Translations under genes and position numbers: made by a program
The notes under the pieces: generated by a model
Seen by the model: the letters and a program-made list of their open reading frames with translations, nothing else
Told to the model about the DNA's origin: nothing
Database searches by the model: none
Part shown: one piece after another, positions 15,548 through 24,008 of the stretch
Layout of the letters: every line of letters begins with the position of its first letter
Numbering within the stretch: the first letter of the stretch is position 1
NCBI GenBank assembly: GCA_944393215.1
Contig: CALXZL010000006.1
Coordinates: 1-64,000, forward strand
Origin: an uncultured Alphaproteobacteria bacterium
GTDB taxonomy: Bacteria > Pseudomonadota > Alphaproteobacteria > RF32 > CAG-239
DNA length: 64,000 nucleotides
Direction: 5' to 3'

Positions 15548-16531
15548 CTATTTAAGCATTTCTTTAATTTTATCAGCAGCTTCTTCAGCAACATTGAGGC
15601 ATTTTCCCCCTTGAAACTCTAATTTTTTGGGAGAAATGGCGGGAACGGCATAGCCATTATCATAAAGAGATTGTACAAACCGCATTTGCTTTGGTGTAAG
15701 CCACTCAAAACCGGTATAAATATAAACGGGTTTCCCTGTACCGCAGGCATCACAAGCCATTGAAACGGAATCTCCGGAGACGATAATATTATCGGCGCAA
15801 GCCAAATAGCCCATATAAGGATTTTCCTTTTCTTCTCCCCACAGATAAGTATAAGCGGGAACGTCTTTAAGAATATTCATAATTCGATCGCGAGCTTGAG
15901 AACCGGTGCGACGAGAGTCGGTAATCAAAATAGAACCGCCGATTTCATTTTTAAGTTTAAGAACTTCATTGGCAAAACCTTCGGCATTACCCATGGTCAA
16001 AGGTTTGCCCTTTACGGCACCGCCGACAATGACAACCGTCCATGGATGAGGCAAATCGGCAAAAATCTTCTCCCATTTGTCTTTAGCTTCCTTCATGGTT
16101 TTAATATTTGTTCGTGTCGGAGAACCGATAGTGTAAACAATATTGGAAGAATATGCCTTGGATTTATCATGTTCGGGCACAAAAATAAGATCAAAATCCT
16201 TCAAATGAGAGCCGGGGCCGGGGTGTAAAATTTGGACGATTTTGGTTTTGCCTTTAGATTGTTTTTTTATCCAGCGAGCCACGGAAGCGGTGCGTCGTGA
16301 GGCGGCAAGAACCAAATCGGGAAAAGGAGCTTTTAAATTTTGTTTAGATTCTGAGGTCAAACCGATAAGAGATGCTCCTTTAAGCCAGTTGGGGAGTTTT
16401 GCCCACAAAGTATAAGCAATTTGTTTTTCAACGATATCAAATTCTTGGTCAGAAAAATGTTGCAAAACACCGCGAACGGCATTAGCACTGCCGACGCGAG
16501 AATCAAATAAAGCCCAGATAGTTTTTTTCAT
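15548..16531 (-). CDS. ELM1-family (mitochondrial fission ELM1-like) protein
   Basis: A 327-residue member of the ELM1/DUF1022 family, common in Alphaproteobacteria and related to plant ELM1, with a GT-B glycosyltransferase-like fold. Visible features: an opening WALFDSRVGSANAVRGVL, PDLVLAASRRTASVARWI, VQILHPGPG, the second-domain start VVIVGGAVKGKP, ILITDSRRTG, and SGDSVSMACDACGTGKPVYI, which resembles a nucleotide-sugar binding C-terminal site. The bacterial function is unknown; a role in envelope glycan metabolism is inferred from the fold. It appears monocistronic. Confidence 0.88.
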   Translation of the reverse strand: MKKTIWALFDSRVGSANAVRGVLQHFSDQEFDIVEKQIAYTLWAKLPNWLKGASLIGLTSESKQNLKAPFPDLVLAASRRTASVARWIKKQSKGKTKIVQILHPGPGSHLKDFDLIFVPEHDKSKAYSSNIVYTIGSPTRTNIKTMKEAKDKWEKIFADLPHPWTVVIVGGAVKGKPLTMGNAEGFANEVLKLKNEIGGSILITDSRRTGSQARDRIMNILKDVPAYTYLWGEEKENPYMGYLACADNIIVSGDSVSMACDACGTGKPVYIYTGFEWLTPKQMRFVQSLYDNGYAVPAISPKKLEFQGGKCLNVAEEAADKIKEMLK

Positions 16532-16625
16532 GTTTGATAACTCTAAAAAATTAATAGTAAAAAGATTATATAAACACTAATATTACATATAATAAATTAA
16601 TACAATCATTTTATTGGAGAAAAGC

Positions 16626-16931
16626 ATGCGTTTGACAACATTAATGATATTTTTTGGTCTGGTCATATTTTCAACAGGAGCGCAAGCTCAATATTCCTCA
16701 ACCAAAAATGCTCAATATTTAGCAACCATAAAAGCTGTGGCAAATTATAAAATCAATGATGAAGAAGAGTTCAGAAATGTGGAAAAATTGCGTCAAGATG
16801 CACGTTTTAATGAAAAGCTGCAAACAATGTTGAACAAACTGCAAAATTCTAAAACCAAAAACAGTGACAATAAGAGAATTTTAAAAATATTGGAAGATGC
16901 CGGTAAAGAAATTTACGATATCTTAAAATAA
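16626..16931 (+). CDS. Small secreted helical protein
   Basis: A 101-residue exported protein of unknown function. The signal peptide is MRLTTLMIFFGLVIFSTGAQA, cleaved before QYSS. The mature 80 residues are predicted helical and charged (NDEEEFRNVEKLRQDARFNE). ATG 16626 is chosen because GGAGAAA lies 5 bp upstream; a TTG at 16614 is rejected because it overlaps that site. It is followed closely by two more small genes, so all three may be co-transcribed. Confidence 0.7.
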   Translation: MRLTTLMIFFGLVIFSTGAQAQYSSTKNAQYLATIKAVANYKINDEEEFRNVEKLRQDARFNEKLQTMLNKLQNSKTKNSDNKRILKILEDAGKEIYDILK

Positions 16932-16974
16932 AGCGGCTAGAATAGGCTATTATAAATATTTGGGAGATAAACCA

Positions 16975-17142
16975 ATGTTTAATGCGGAAGAAAGTTTAAA
17001 ACACCTCAAAGCAATGCGCCTTTCCGTCATTATGATGAAAGACGGTCAGACGGTTGAAGGAATACCGGCACTGGAACTGGAAGAAGAAAAAAAAGACGAA
17101 CGGTTGATAATAAAAAATCAGCAGAAAGAGAAAAATGCATGA
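16975..17142 (+). CDS. Small cytoplasmic protein of unknown function
   Basis: A 55-residue protein starting MFNAEESLKHLKAMRLSVIM with a Glu/Lys-rich C-terminus. There is no signal peptide or membrane segment. ATG 16975 has GGGAGA 9 bp upstream; the TTG at 16960 is within that site. Its stop overlaps the next gene by ATGA, which supports translation of both. The order of small exported protein, this protein, then lipoprotein suggests an accessory operon, but no function can be read. Confidence 0.6.
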   Translation: MFNAEESLKHLKAMRLSVIMMKDGQTVEGIPALELEEEKKDERLIIKNQQKEKNA

Positions 17143-17456
17143 TAAAAAGATTTTTGACTTGTACCCTTCTTTTGATGCTGAGTGCATGTACCTATTTTTC
17201 TGAATTAAAAGATAAATTTTCATCGCCGCAAGCTCCGGTCCTAACGTCTGCGGACTATGCCGATTATGCAAAAAATGTCAGTATAGCCGGGCAGGGAGAA
17301 AATTATATTATATATGAATACAAAAATATTCGAGTAGACGATTTAGCCGTTTTGGCAGCACTGTATTGTCATGAACAAAACAACAGTCGAGCCTATTTGG
17401 AAAATATCACCCTCTATCATAACAACGCCAGACGAGCAAAATTTATGTGCCGATAG
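17139..17456 (+). CDS. Small lipoprotein
   Basis: A 105-residue lipoprotein of unknown function. The signal peptide is FLTCTLLLMLSACTY with lipidated Cys near residue 17. The mature part has a strand-rich core (GQGENYIIYEYKNIRVDDLA) and two Cys, in ALYCHEQNN and the last residues KFMCR, that could form a disulfide. The ATG overlaps the upstream gene's stop (ATGA), indicating coupling. Confidence 0.72.
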   Translation: MIKRFLTCTLLLMLSACTYFSELKDKFSSPQAPVLTSADYADYAKNVSIAGQGENYIIYEYKNIRVDDLAVLAALYCHEQNNSRAYLENITLYHNNARRAKFMCR

Positions 17457-17534
17457 GGTGTCCCTTGCAAAAGATTTGGGAACTGCCTATATACAATAAA
17501 TAAAAGAACAATATTAAAGAAGTGGCGTAAACAA

Positions 17535-18470
17535 ATGAGCAAAAATTTATATCATATCTTGGGAATAAGCAAAGATGCAACAGAGGCAGAGATAAAATCC
17601 GCCTATAGAAAATTAGCCCGCAAATATCACCCTGACGTTAATAAAGACAATAAAGAAGCCGCGGATAAATTCAAAGAAATATCCTGCGCGTATGACATAT
17701 TGGGAAATAAGGAAAAACGTCAGAAATATGATAATAATGAAATAGATGATGAAGGCAAGCCGACTGGTTTCGGAGCCGGATTCGGAGGCTCCGGCGGAGG
17801 CAATTATTATAATTATTCTACCGGCGGCAATCCGTTCGGAAACGGAGCGCAAGGCTTTGATTTTTCTTCCATATTTGGAGAAGACATATTTTCGCAGTTT
17901 TCCGGAGGACAGCAATCGCGCGGTTTTTCGGGCTTTGGTTCAAGTGCGCGCAGACCTCGTAAAGGAGAAGATATTTCATATTCCATGAGGGTAGACTTTT
18001 TAAGCGCGGCTCAAGGTGCGGAGAAAAAAGTTAATATCGGAGGTAAGAATATTAACGTCAAAATTCCGGCAGGAACAACGGATGGACAAACTTTGCGCCT
18101 GAAAGGTTTAGGACAACCGAGTTTTAACGGCGGAGAAAACGGAGATGTCTTAATTACGATAAATGTAGATAAACATCCCTATTTTGAAGCACAAGGTTTG
18201 GACATACATTTGGAGTTGCCAATCAGCTTTAAAGAAGCGGTGTTAGGCGGAAAAATAATTGTACCGACCATAAGCGGAAAAGTAAACGTGAATATTCCGC
18301 CCTATTCAACCAGCGGAGAAAAATTACGCCTTAAAGGCAAAGGAATAAAAAATAAAAACGGCGTTGGTGATGAAATCATCACCTTAAAAGTTGTTACCCC
18401 TAAGATAAAAAACGAGAATTTGGAAAAAGCTTTGTCAACCATGAGCGATGAAACAATCCGGAGTTTTTAA
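17535..18470 (+). CDS. DnaJ-like co-chaperone (CbpA type, no zinc finger)
   Basis: A 311-residue class B J-domain protein that stimulates the DnaK ATPase. The N-terminal J domain (residues 4-70) has the catalytic HPD in [14 protein letters not shown] long Gly/Phe-rich linker (about 78-140) follows, then two beta-sandwich substrate-binding domains with [20 protein letters not shown] and LRLKGKGI. The four CxxCxGxG repeats of true DnaJ are absent, so this is CbpA-like. The stop codon overlaps the next start (TAATG), coupling it to a DUF1349 gene. Confidence 0.93.
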   Translation: MSKNLYHILGISKDATEAEIKSAYRKLARKYHPDVNKDNKEAADKFKEISCAYDILGNKEKRQKYDNNEIDDEGKPTGFGAGFGGSGGGNYYNYSTGGNPFGNGAQGFDFSSIFGEDIFSQFSGGQQSRGFSGFGSSARRPRKGEDISYSMRVDFLSAAQGAEKKVNIGGKNINVKIPAGTTDGQTLRLKGLGQPSFNGGENGDVLITINVDKHPYFEAQGLDIHLELPISFKEAVLGGKIIVPTISGKVNVNIPPYSTSGEKLRLKGKGIKNKNGVGDEIITLKVVTPKIKNENLEKALSTMSDETIRSF

Positions 18471-19039
18471 TGCTGCTAGATTCGTTAAAAGATTTTGAAT
18501 GGTATAACGAGCCCGAAGATGTTTATTTTATGGAAACAGGGATGTCTGTTGTCAGCAAAAGCAAAACAGATTTTTGGCAAAGCAAAGGACATAAGTTTCA
18601 AAAAGATGATGGACATTTCTTTTACACGGAAAGTAAAGGAGATTTTCGTCTGATAATCAAATGGCGCTTGGAAGAGCCGTCCGATTTTTTTTGTCAGAGC
18701 GGCATAATGTTGCGAACGGATTCGCAAAATTGGTTTAAGTTCAGTCTGATGTCGGAAAACAAAGAACAAGCCAAATTAGGCAGCAGTCTGACCATATCTG
18801 GCAGTTCTGATTGGGCAGTGATAGATTTACCCAACCCGGTCAGAGAAATATGGTATAAGCTGGTCAGAAATCAGGATGATTATATTGCCTATTATTCATT
18901 AGACGGCAAAAAATATAGTCAGCACAGATTACTTTATTTGCCGAGTGAACAAGGCAAAGTCAAAGTTGGGGCATATATAGCTTCCCCACAGATAAAAGAT
19001 TTTGAAGCCTGTCTTGAAATTTTAGACATGGGAGTATAA
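18470..19039 (+). CDS. DUF1349-family protein (concanavalin-like fold)
   Basis: A 189-residue cytoplasmic protein of the DUF1349 family, a beta-sandwich fold related to regulatory domains of glycosidases. Seen: FEWYNEPEDVYF, FWQSKGHKFQKDDGHFF, the conserved LIIKWRLEEPSDFFCQSGIM and the SDWAVIDLP / GKVKVGAYIASP strands. Family members probably bind sugars or small ligands; the function is unproven. It is translationally coupled to the DnaJ-like gene (TAATG) and lies just upstream of a sugar transporter, which fits a carbohydrate link but does not prove it. Confidence 0.8.
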   Translation: MLLDSLKDFEWYNEPEDVYFMETGMSVVSKSKTDFWQSKGHKFQKDDGHFFYTESKGDFRLIIKWRLEEPSDFFCQSGIMLRTDSQNWFKFSLMSENKEQAKLGSSLTISGSSDWAVIDLPNPVREIWYKLVRNQDDYIAYYSLDGKKYSQHRLLYLPSEQGKVKVGAYIASPQIKDFEACLEILDMGV

Positions 19040-19073
19040 GATAATACAAAATCAACACAAGAAGGAGAAAATT

Positions 19074-20480
19074 ATGACAACGGCAACCTACAACACCACC
19101 AAGGTGATAAAAATCAAACATTTTTGGCTTTATGTGATTGCCGTTGTGGCATCGTTAGGCGGTTTATTATCAGGTTTTGACACCGGTGTCATTTCGGGAG
19201 CTTTGCTCTATATAAATGAAACATGGGCTATGAGTGCATGGGAGCAGGGCTGGATTGTGAGTTCAGCAATTGTCGGTGCCGTGATAGGTGCCGCCATGAA
19301 CGGTTCTTTGTCAGATATTTACGGACGCAAAAAAATCATTGTGGCAACGGGTATTATCTTTGCGGTAGGCTCCATTTTATGTGGCTATGCCCATACCCCG
19401 ATGGTTTTGATTCTATCTCGCGGTTTAATTGGTTTGGCAGTTGGTATGGTCAACTTTGTGGTTCCGATGTATTTATCCGAGATTGCACCGCAAAAAATTA
19501 GAGGAATGCTGGTTTCCTTATATCAGTTAGCCATTACCGGCGGAATTTTGTTTTCATACCTCATTAACCGTATTTTTGCCAATACGGAATATAACTGGCG
19601 CTGGATGGTTGGAGCAGGCTTGATACCTGCAATTATATTATTGATAGGCATCAGCTTTTTGGGGGATACGCCGCGCTGGTTAATCAGCAAACAAAGAGAC
19701 AAAGAAGCCAAAGAAATTTTCAAAAAAATCAATCCGGATGATGATGCTGAAGCTCACGTTAAAGAAATCAGAGCAACATTGCAAAGCGCAGAAAATTCAG
19801 GCAAAAAACACGTTTTCCAAAAATGGATGTTAATGCCGGTTTTTGTCGGTGTCGGGATGATGTTTATGCAAATCTGCACCGGAATTAATACCATTATTTT
19901 TTACACCACCACCATATTCAAAATGGCAGGATTTGCCGATAACATCAGTGCCATTTATGCGACCATTGGTGTCGGTGCGGTCAATTTCTTAATGACATTT
20001 GTTGCCATTTTCTTTACCGATAAATGGGGCAGAAAGCCATTGTTGTATATTGGATTATGGGGAATTTTAATCGCCTTGTTGTCTTTAGGCGCATCCTTCC
20101 ACTTTGCCTCGGTTTTAGGAGATAATTTGAAATGGGTAGCCGTAGGTAGCGTAATTTTATACATCATGTGCTTTGCCATGAGCTTAGGACCGATTGGTTG
20201 GATAATGGTATCGGAAGTTTTGCCGTTGCAAATTCGCGGATTCGCTATGAGTGTTTGTACCGTGGCTAACTTCGGTTTTAACTTTATTGTGGTTTTGAGC
20301 TTTTTACCGTTGGTCAATCATATCGGCGAAGCATACACCTTCTGGATTTTTGCCGGTATAGCGGTTTTGAGTTTGTTGTTTACCTATTATCTGGTACCCG
20401 AAACCAAAGGTATTTCATTAGAGAAGATAGAAAAGAACTGGCGTGAGCATATTCCCGCCCGCGAGTTTGGTAAAAACTAA
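19074..20480 (+). CDS. MFS sugar porter (sugar:H+ symporter)
   Basis: A 468-residue, 12-helix inner-membrane transporter of the sugar porter family (XylE/GalP/GLUT-like). Signatures are GFDTGVISGALLYI in helix 1, GSLSDIYGRKKI in the loop after helix 2, GMVNFVVPMYLSEIAPQKIRG, DTPRWLISKQR in the central loop, TDKWGRKPLLYIG and the terminal PETKGISLEKIE motif. Glucose, galactose, xylose or related sugars are likely substrates; specificity is not readable. GAAGGAGA precedes the ATG. Its stop overlaps the next gene (TAATG). Confidence 0.94.
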   Translation: MTTATYNTTKVIKIKHFWLYVIAVVASLGGLLSGFDTGVISGALLYINETWAMSAWEQGWIVSSAIVGAVIGAAMNGSLSDIYGRKKIIVATGIIFAVGSILCGYAHTPMVLILSRGLIGLAVGMVNFVVPMYLSEIAPQKIRGMLVSLYQLAITGGILFSYLINRIFANTEYNWRWMVGAGLIPAIILLIGISFLGDTPRWLISKQRDKEAKEIFKKINPDDDAEAHVKEIRATLQSAENSGKKHVFQKWMLMPVFVGVGMMFMQICTGINTIIFYTTTIFKMAGFADNISAIYATIGVGAVNFLMTFVAIFFTDKWGRKPLLYIGLWGILIALLSLGASFHFASVLGDNLKWVAVGSVILYIMCFAMSLGPIGWIMVSEVLPLQIRGFAMSVCTVANFGFNFIVVLSFLPLVNHIGEAYTFWIFAGIAVLSLLFTYYLVPETKGISLEKIEKNWREHIPAREFGKN

Positions 20481-21004
20481 TGAAGATATTAATAATCGGA
20501 CCGCTGGGTGCCGGTAAATCTTCGTTAGCCTATGCCATAAATAAGAAATATAAACTTCCGCGGCTGAATTTGGATGAAATCTGCCGTCGTCCGGCAGATG
20601 GCAGTTATTATCCGCGGGAAGAACAATTTGCCAAATTGGATTCTTTTTTGCAAAAACACTCTGATTGGGTGGCAGAAGGATGTCAGCGTTATTTATACGA
20701 GAAAATGACACCGGATTTAATTGTTGATATGCGTATAAATCGCTTGGTGGCGATGTGGCGTTTTACTTTAAGATTTATCAAAGCCAAGAAGCTGATAGGT
20801 AAGGAGATAGATAAAGATTTACCTGTTCAAGCTTATCACTACCGCAAAATAACTTTTACCAAAATCAGAGATTATGATGTTACCGGACAAGAAATAAATG
20901 CCGAAATAAAAGAATTTATGAAAGATAACAAGATAAAAACAATCAAATGCAAGGGCTATAAAGATTATCCTAAAGTTTTTGCCGAGATTGAAAAGGAAAA
21001 ATAA
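20480..21004 (+). CDS. P-loop kinase, adenylate-kinase-related (topology modulation / FlaR-like)
   Basis: A 174-residue P-loop NTPase starting MKILIIGPLGAGKSSLAYAI, with Walker A GPLGAGKSS. It resembles proteins annotated as DNA topology modulation or FlaR-like kinases: LPRLNLDEICRRPADGSYY, SDWVAEGCQRYLYE, and an Arg-rich helix MWRFTLRFI. These are thought to be small-molecule kinases; the substrate is unknown. The start overlaps the sugar porter stop (TAATG), so it may be linked to carbohydrate metabolism. A strong terminator follows. Confidence 0.8.
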   Translation: MKILIIGPLGAGKSSLAYAINKKYKLPRLNLDEICRRPADGSYYPREEQFAKLDSFLQKHSDWVAEGCQRYLYEKMTPDLIVDMRINRLVAMWRFTLRFIKAKKLIGKEIDKDLPVQAYHYRKITFTKIRDYDVTGQEINAEIKEFMKDNKIKTIKCKGYKDYPKVFAEIEKEK

Positions 21005-21006
21005 AA

Positions 21007-21046
21007 GAAAAACCCCGTAAAACCGTAAAAGTTTTCGGGGTTTTTT
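21007..21046 (+). terminator. Rho-independent terminator
   Basis: AAAACCCCG-TAAAAC pairs with GTTTT-CGGGGTTTT and is followed by T residues; it ends the sugar porter / kinase operon. Confidence 0.88.
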
Positions 21047-21073
21047 AGATTTAAAAAATCACTACCAAGAAGA

Positions 21074-21259
21074 TTATTCTTCAGCCGTTTCGGTCGAAGG
21101 ATCATCTTGCATCTTGTTTTTCTTCAGCAGTTTCTTTGCTTCATCAGCCACTTGAAAAGCAAGTGCTTTGAGGGCTTCGCGCTTAACATAAGCCAAAACA
21201 CCGCCTCCGACAACAATCAAACCACCGACTGTCAAACCAATAATAGTACTCTTTTTCAT
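21074..21259 (-). CDS. Small single-helix membrane protein
   Basis: A 61-residue protein with one N-terminal transmembrane helix, IIGLTVGGLIVVGGGVLAYV, then an amphipathic Ala/Lys-rich helix (KREALKALAFQVADEAKKLL) and an acidic tail. This resembles small YtxH-like membrane proteins but is too short for firm assignment. The gene is monocistronic. Confidence 0.6.
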   Translation of the reverse strand: MKKSTIIGLTVGGLIVVGGGVLAYVKREALKALAFQVADEAKKLLKKNKMQDDPSTETAEE

Positions 21260-21360
21260 GATTTTAAATTTTTAAAAGGTGAAACAATAAGTTAATAAAA
21301 ATAGTTAAGTGAAAAAGAAAATAGCACTTTTTTGATGAAAGTAAAGAGCAAAAATAAAAA

Positions 21361-21402
21361 AAACACTCGTGAAAGGGTGTCTTTATAAAAAAATGGCGGA
21401 TA
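21361..21402. repeat. Duplicated tRNA-Ser 3' end plus terminator (degraded copy)
   Basis: This 42-bp stretch repeats 21537-21579 with only one substitution and one missing base. On the minus strand it reads as the last bases of a tRNA-Ser (TATCCGCCA) and then a terminator hairpin with T-run. No full tRNA precedes this copy. The DNA from 21403 to 21536 holds inverted GC-rich segments (GGCTCGGCTTCGCTCGCC) and one isolated T-arm-like hairpin, GTGAG-TTCGAAC-CTCAC, near 21500. It looks like the remains of a second tRNA gene that was disrupted by an insertion. The rest of the gene-free region 21260-21770 holds only the intact tRNA-Ser. Confidence 0.65.
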
Positions 21403-21536
21403 AAGCTCGATTGGCTCGGCTTCGCTCGCCTCCTTTGTCCGCTGGCAAGCCATCGGCATACTCCCGTCTGCCTGCGGACTGCAGGTCAAACTCACGCCCC
21501 GTGAGTTCGAACCTCACCAGTGCCTTGAATACAAAA

Positions 21537-21579
21537 AAACACCCGTGAAAGGGTGTCTTTATAAAAGAAATGGCGGATA
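21537..21579 (-). terminator. tRNA-Ser terminator (repeat copy 2)
   Basis: On the minus strand ACACCC-TTTCAC-GGGTGT is followed by seven or more T residues, directly downstream of the tRNA-Ser CCA end, which is part of the 43-bp repeat shared with 21361-21402. Confidence 0.8.
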
Positions 21580-21661
21580 GAGTGAGATTCGAACTCACGG
21601 TACGCTTTAGACGTACACACGATTTCCAATCGTGCGCCTTCGACCACTCGGCCATCTATCC
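21571..21661 (-). tRNA. tRNA-Ser (anticodon GGA)
   Basis: A 91-nt class II tRNA has acceptor GGATAGA/TCTATCC, discriminator G, encoded CCA (21571-21573), anticodon stem CACGA/TCGTG with loop TTGGAAA (anticodon GGA, codons UCC/UCU), a long variable arm (TGTACG...CGTACC) and T-loop TTCGAAT. Confidence 0.95.
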
Positions 21662-21770
21662 AGAGACAACGACAATTAAGCATATTTGATTTTGAAAAGC
21701 AAGAAAATAATTACAACTTTACTAAAAAATATTATTCATATATCTTATCAACGCAAAAAGGATATTTTCA

Positions 21771-22835
21771 ATGACCAATTACATATCGTCAATTTCAGTT
21801 TTTGAACAAAACGGGCAAGCTTATACCTTATCGTGGCAAAAAAACAACTTGCCGCAAAGCCTTGCTTATGAAATTGAAGATGAATATGGTCGTATTATCA
21901 AAGGGAACATTGAGACATCCAAAGATTTCATATTACCTAAATTAGGCGTGGGATATTATCATTTACGTTTGCAAACCAAAGATGACAAACAAGACAGCTT
22001 GATAATTATTGCACCGCAAAAAGCTTATACGTCACAAACAACAATAGAACTGCAAACGCCGATAAACTCTTTAAAACAACTAAGACAAGTATTGCAAGAA
22101 AAAACAGATTTGCATTATTTCTTCCCTTTTCCGCGGTATGCCGATTTAGCGGCAATCTACCGCTTGGGATTATTTTCAGAAAATAATAATGCCGATGTTT
22201 CTGAATATGCTTTATTCTTAGCCTTAAAAAAACAATACAAAATCAATCGCAATTTTCAAGATTGGTGCAATCGATGTTATGATTTTAACAAAATCAATTC
22301 TTATAAATGCAAAGAATTTGCACACCAAAATCAAAAAAAAATCAAACAGGCGGCAGGAATAATCTCTGAAGTGGAAGCTTATTTACAAAAGAGCAAGAAG
22401 TATCTCCGCCGACAAAATCGAAAAATAATATCATATCCTTCCATGCTGACGGCAGCCGATTATCAAAGTTTTGAAGGTTGGCAAAATAAGAAAATGCTTT
22501 TAAGTAAGCCTTGTCAAAAAAATAAAAATTATGTCCCGTACGATTCGCAAATATTAGCGGAGAATTTTTATCAGCCGATAATAGAAAAAATAAGAAATGC
22601 CATGTTGGGAGCAGATGTTTTGATGATAGAAGATTATGATTGTTTGGAACAAAACATTTGCGAAAATTTCCCTTTTCCGGAGAAGAGGGAAAAATATGAT
22701 ACGAGCGTTTTGTTAGCAATTTTAAAAATAGAAAGTCGCCGCAACCAATGTATGATTACGGCAGCGACGACCGGAGAAATTTCTTCGGACTTTTTAATGC
22801 AAAGTCAAAGGTCGGGAATAATTTTCATCAAATAG
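21771..22835 (+). CDS. Shrunken 4-alpha-glucanotransferase-like protein (probable pseudoenzyme)
   Basis: A 354-residue protein that appears to be a strongly reduced relative of MalQ (GH77). The N-terminal beta-domain signature is present as LPKLGVGYYHLRLQ near residue 63. The C-terminal part aligns with the MalQ core: FYQPIIEKIRNAMLGADVLM, then LLAILKIESRRNQCMITAAT. In MalQ those places read ...ADALRIDH and ...ESxR...GEDLG, which carry the nucleophile Asp and acid/base Glu. Here they read VLMIEDYD and ITAATTGE, so both catalytic motifs are altered. MalQ of this architecture is usually about 700 residues, so half the barrel is missing. The frame is intact, suggesting a non-catalytic role. It overlaps the convergent sugar kinase by 8 bp. 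Confidence 0.6.
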   Translation: MTNYISSISVFEQNGQAYTLSWQKNNLPQSLAYEIEDEYGRIIKGNIETSKDFILPKLGVGYYHLRLQTKDDKQDSLIIIAPQKAYTSQTTIELQTPINSLKQLRQVLQEKTDLHYFFPFPRYADLAAIYRLGLFSENNNADVSEYALFLALKKQYKINRNFQDWCNRCYDFNKINSYKCKEFAHQNQKKIKQAAGIISEVEAYLQKSKKYLRRQNRKIISYPSMLTAADYQSFEGWQNKKMLLSKPCQKNKNYVPYDSQILAENFYQPIIEKIRNAMLGADVLMIEDYDCLEQNICENFPFPEKREKYDTSVLLAILKIESRRNQCMITAATTGEISSDFLMQSQRSGIIFIK

Positions 22836-23715
22836 AATTTCTGATTTCTTCAATTTTTTTACGATTATATTTGGGCCAAGCTCCGGCTTTAGTGCAAACA
22901 AAGGCAGCAACAGCAACGGCGTCTTTATGAGCCTCCAACTGAGGTTTTCCGTTGAGGACGGATTGAATAAACGTTGCGGCAAAAGCATCTCCGGCACCAA
23001 TGGTATCGGCAACTTTGACTTTGGGCGTTTCAATTAAAGTACAATCATCGGGAGCATAAATAACACTATATTTATCACCCACGGTATAGATAAGATATTT
23101 AAGGTTATATTCTTGTAAAAGTTTGTCGCAAACTTTTTCGTCCGTTGCTTTAAGAGAGAAAAGTTGTCTTAAAATAGCGAGTTCCACATCATTAATTTTG
23201 AAAACGTTAGATTTTTTAAGCAATTCCTCAATCAATTCTTTAGAAAAGAAATCTTGTCGTAAATTAATGTCAAAAACTTTGAGGGCATCGTTCGGAGCGG
23301 CATCAATCAAAGATAAAATACCTTCTTTAGATTTGTTTGAACGCAGAGCCAAGGTGCCAAAACAAATCACATTACATTTTTTTGCAACATCCAAAGCATC
23401 CGGAGTTACTTCAATATCATCCCAAGCCACATTTTCAATAATTTTGTAGGTAGGAATACCATTTTCGAGTTCAACTTCAACCGTGCTTGTCGGGAAGTTA
23501 GATTCGCGGACGATATATTTAATTTTATTTTTTTCGAGTTCGGAAATAATTTCTGCCCCTAATCGGTCATTTCCGATTTGAGAAATGGCATAGCCGTCAG
23601 CACCGGCTTGAGAGGCATGATATACAAAATTGACGGGTGCGCCGCCGACACGTTTGCCGGAAGGGAGCATATCCCACAAAATTTCACCAATTCCGATAAT
23701 GATATTTTTTTTCAT
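22828..23715 (-). CDS. PfkB-family sugar kinase (fructokinase-like)
   Basis: A 295-residue ribokinase-fold kinase that probably phosphorylates fructose or a related sugar with ATP. Visible: IIGIGEILWDMLPSGKRVGG with the substrate-binding GGAPVNFVYH (GG then AxN), DINLRQDFF, INDVELAIL, and the PfkB signature DTIGAGDAFAATFIQ with catalytic Asp near residue 243. The opening GEILWDMLP and the AWPKY segment near the C-terminus resemble bacterial fructokinases. Its 3' end overlaps the MalQ-like gene by 8 bp. Confidence 0.9.
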   Translation of the reverse strand: MKKNIIIGIGEILWDMLPSGKRVGGAPVNFVYHASQAGADGYAISQIGNDRLGAEIISELEKNKIKYIVRESNFPTSTVEVELENGIPTYKIIENVAWDDIEVTPDALDVAKKCNVICFGTLALRSNKSKEGILSLIDAAPNDALKVFDINLRQDFFSKELIEELLKKSNVFKINDVELAILRQLFSLKATDEKVCDKLLQEYNLKYLIYTVGDKYSVIYAPDDCTLIETPKVKVADTIGAGDAFAATFIQSVLNGKPQLEAHKDAVAVAAFVCTKAGAWPKYNRKKIEEIRNSI

Positions 23716-23823
23716 CTTTCCCTCGATAATAGTTTGAAAATATTTTAGGAAAGATAATTTAAATAAAGATTAAGAGAACAAAAAATTAGAATAGTCCTCT
23801 TTCGCTGAGAAATTTGAAAAATT

Positions 23824-23900
23824 TGGCGTCCCCGAGAGGACTCGAACCTCCTACCCACAGTTTAGGAAACTGTTGCTCTATCCTGATGAGCTACGGGGAC
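23824..23900 (-). tRNA. tRNA-Arg (anticodon CCT)
   Basis: A 77-nt cloverleaf has acceptor GTCCCCG/CGGGGAC, anticodon loop TTCCTAA (anticodon CCT, codon AGG), T-loop TTCGAGT, discriminator G and encoded CCA (23824-23826). Confidence 0.95.
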
Positions 23901-24008
23901 ATGCCGTTAATTTTATAATTTTTTTTCAGATTAATTTCAAGAAATAAAGTAGAAATTAATCAATTTGCAATTATATTAGAAAAAATAAAATAGCTTAAGG
24001 AAGATTCT

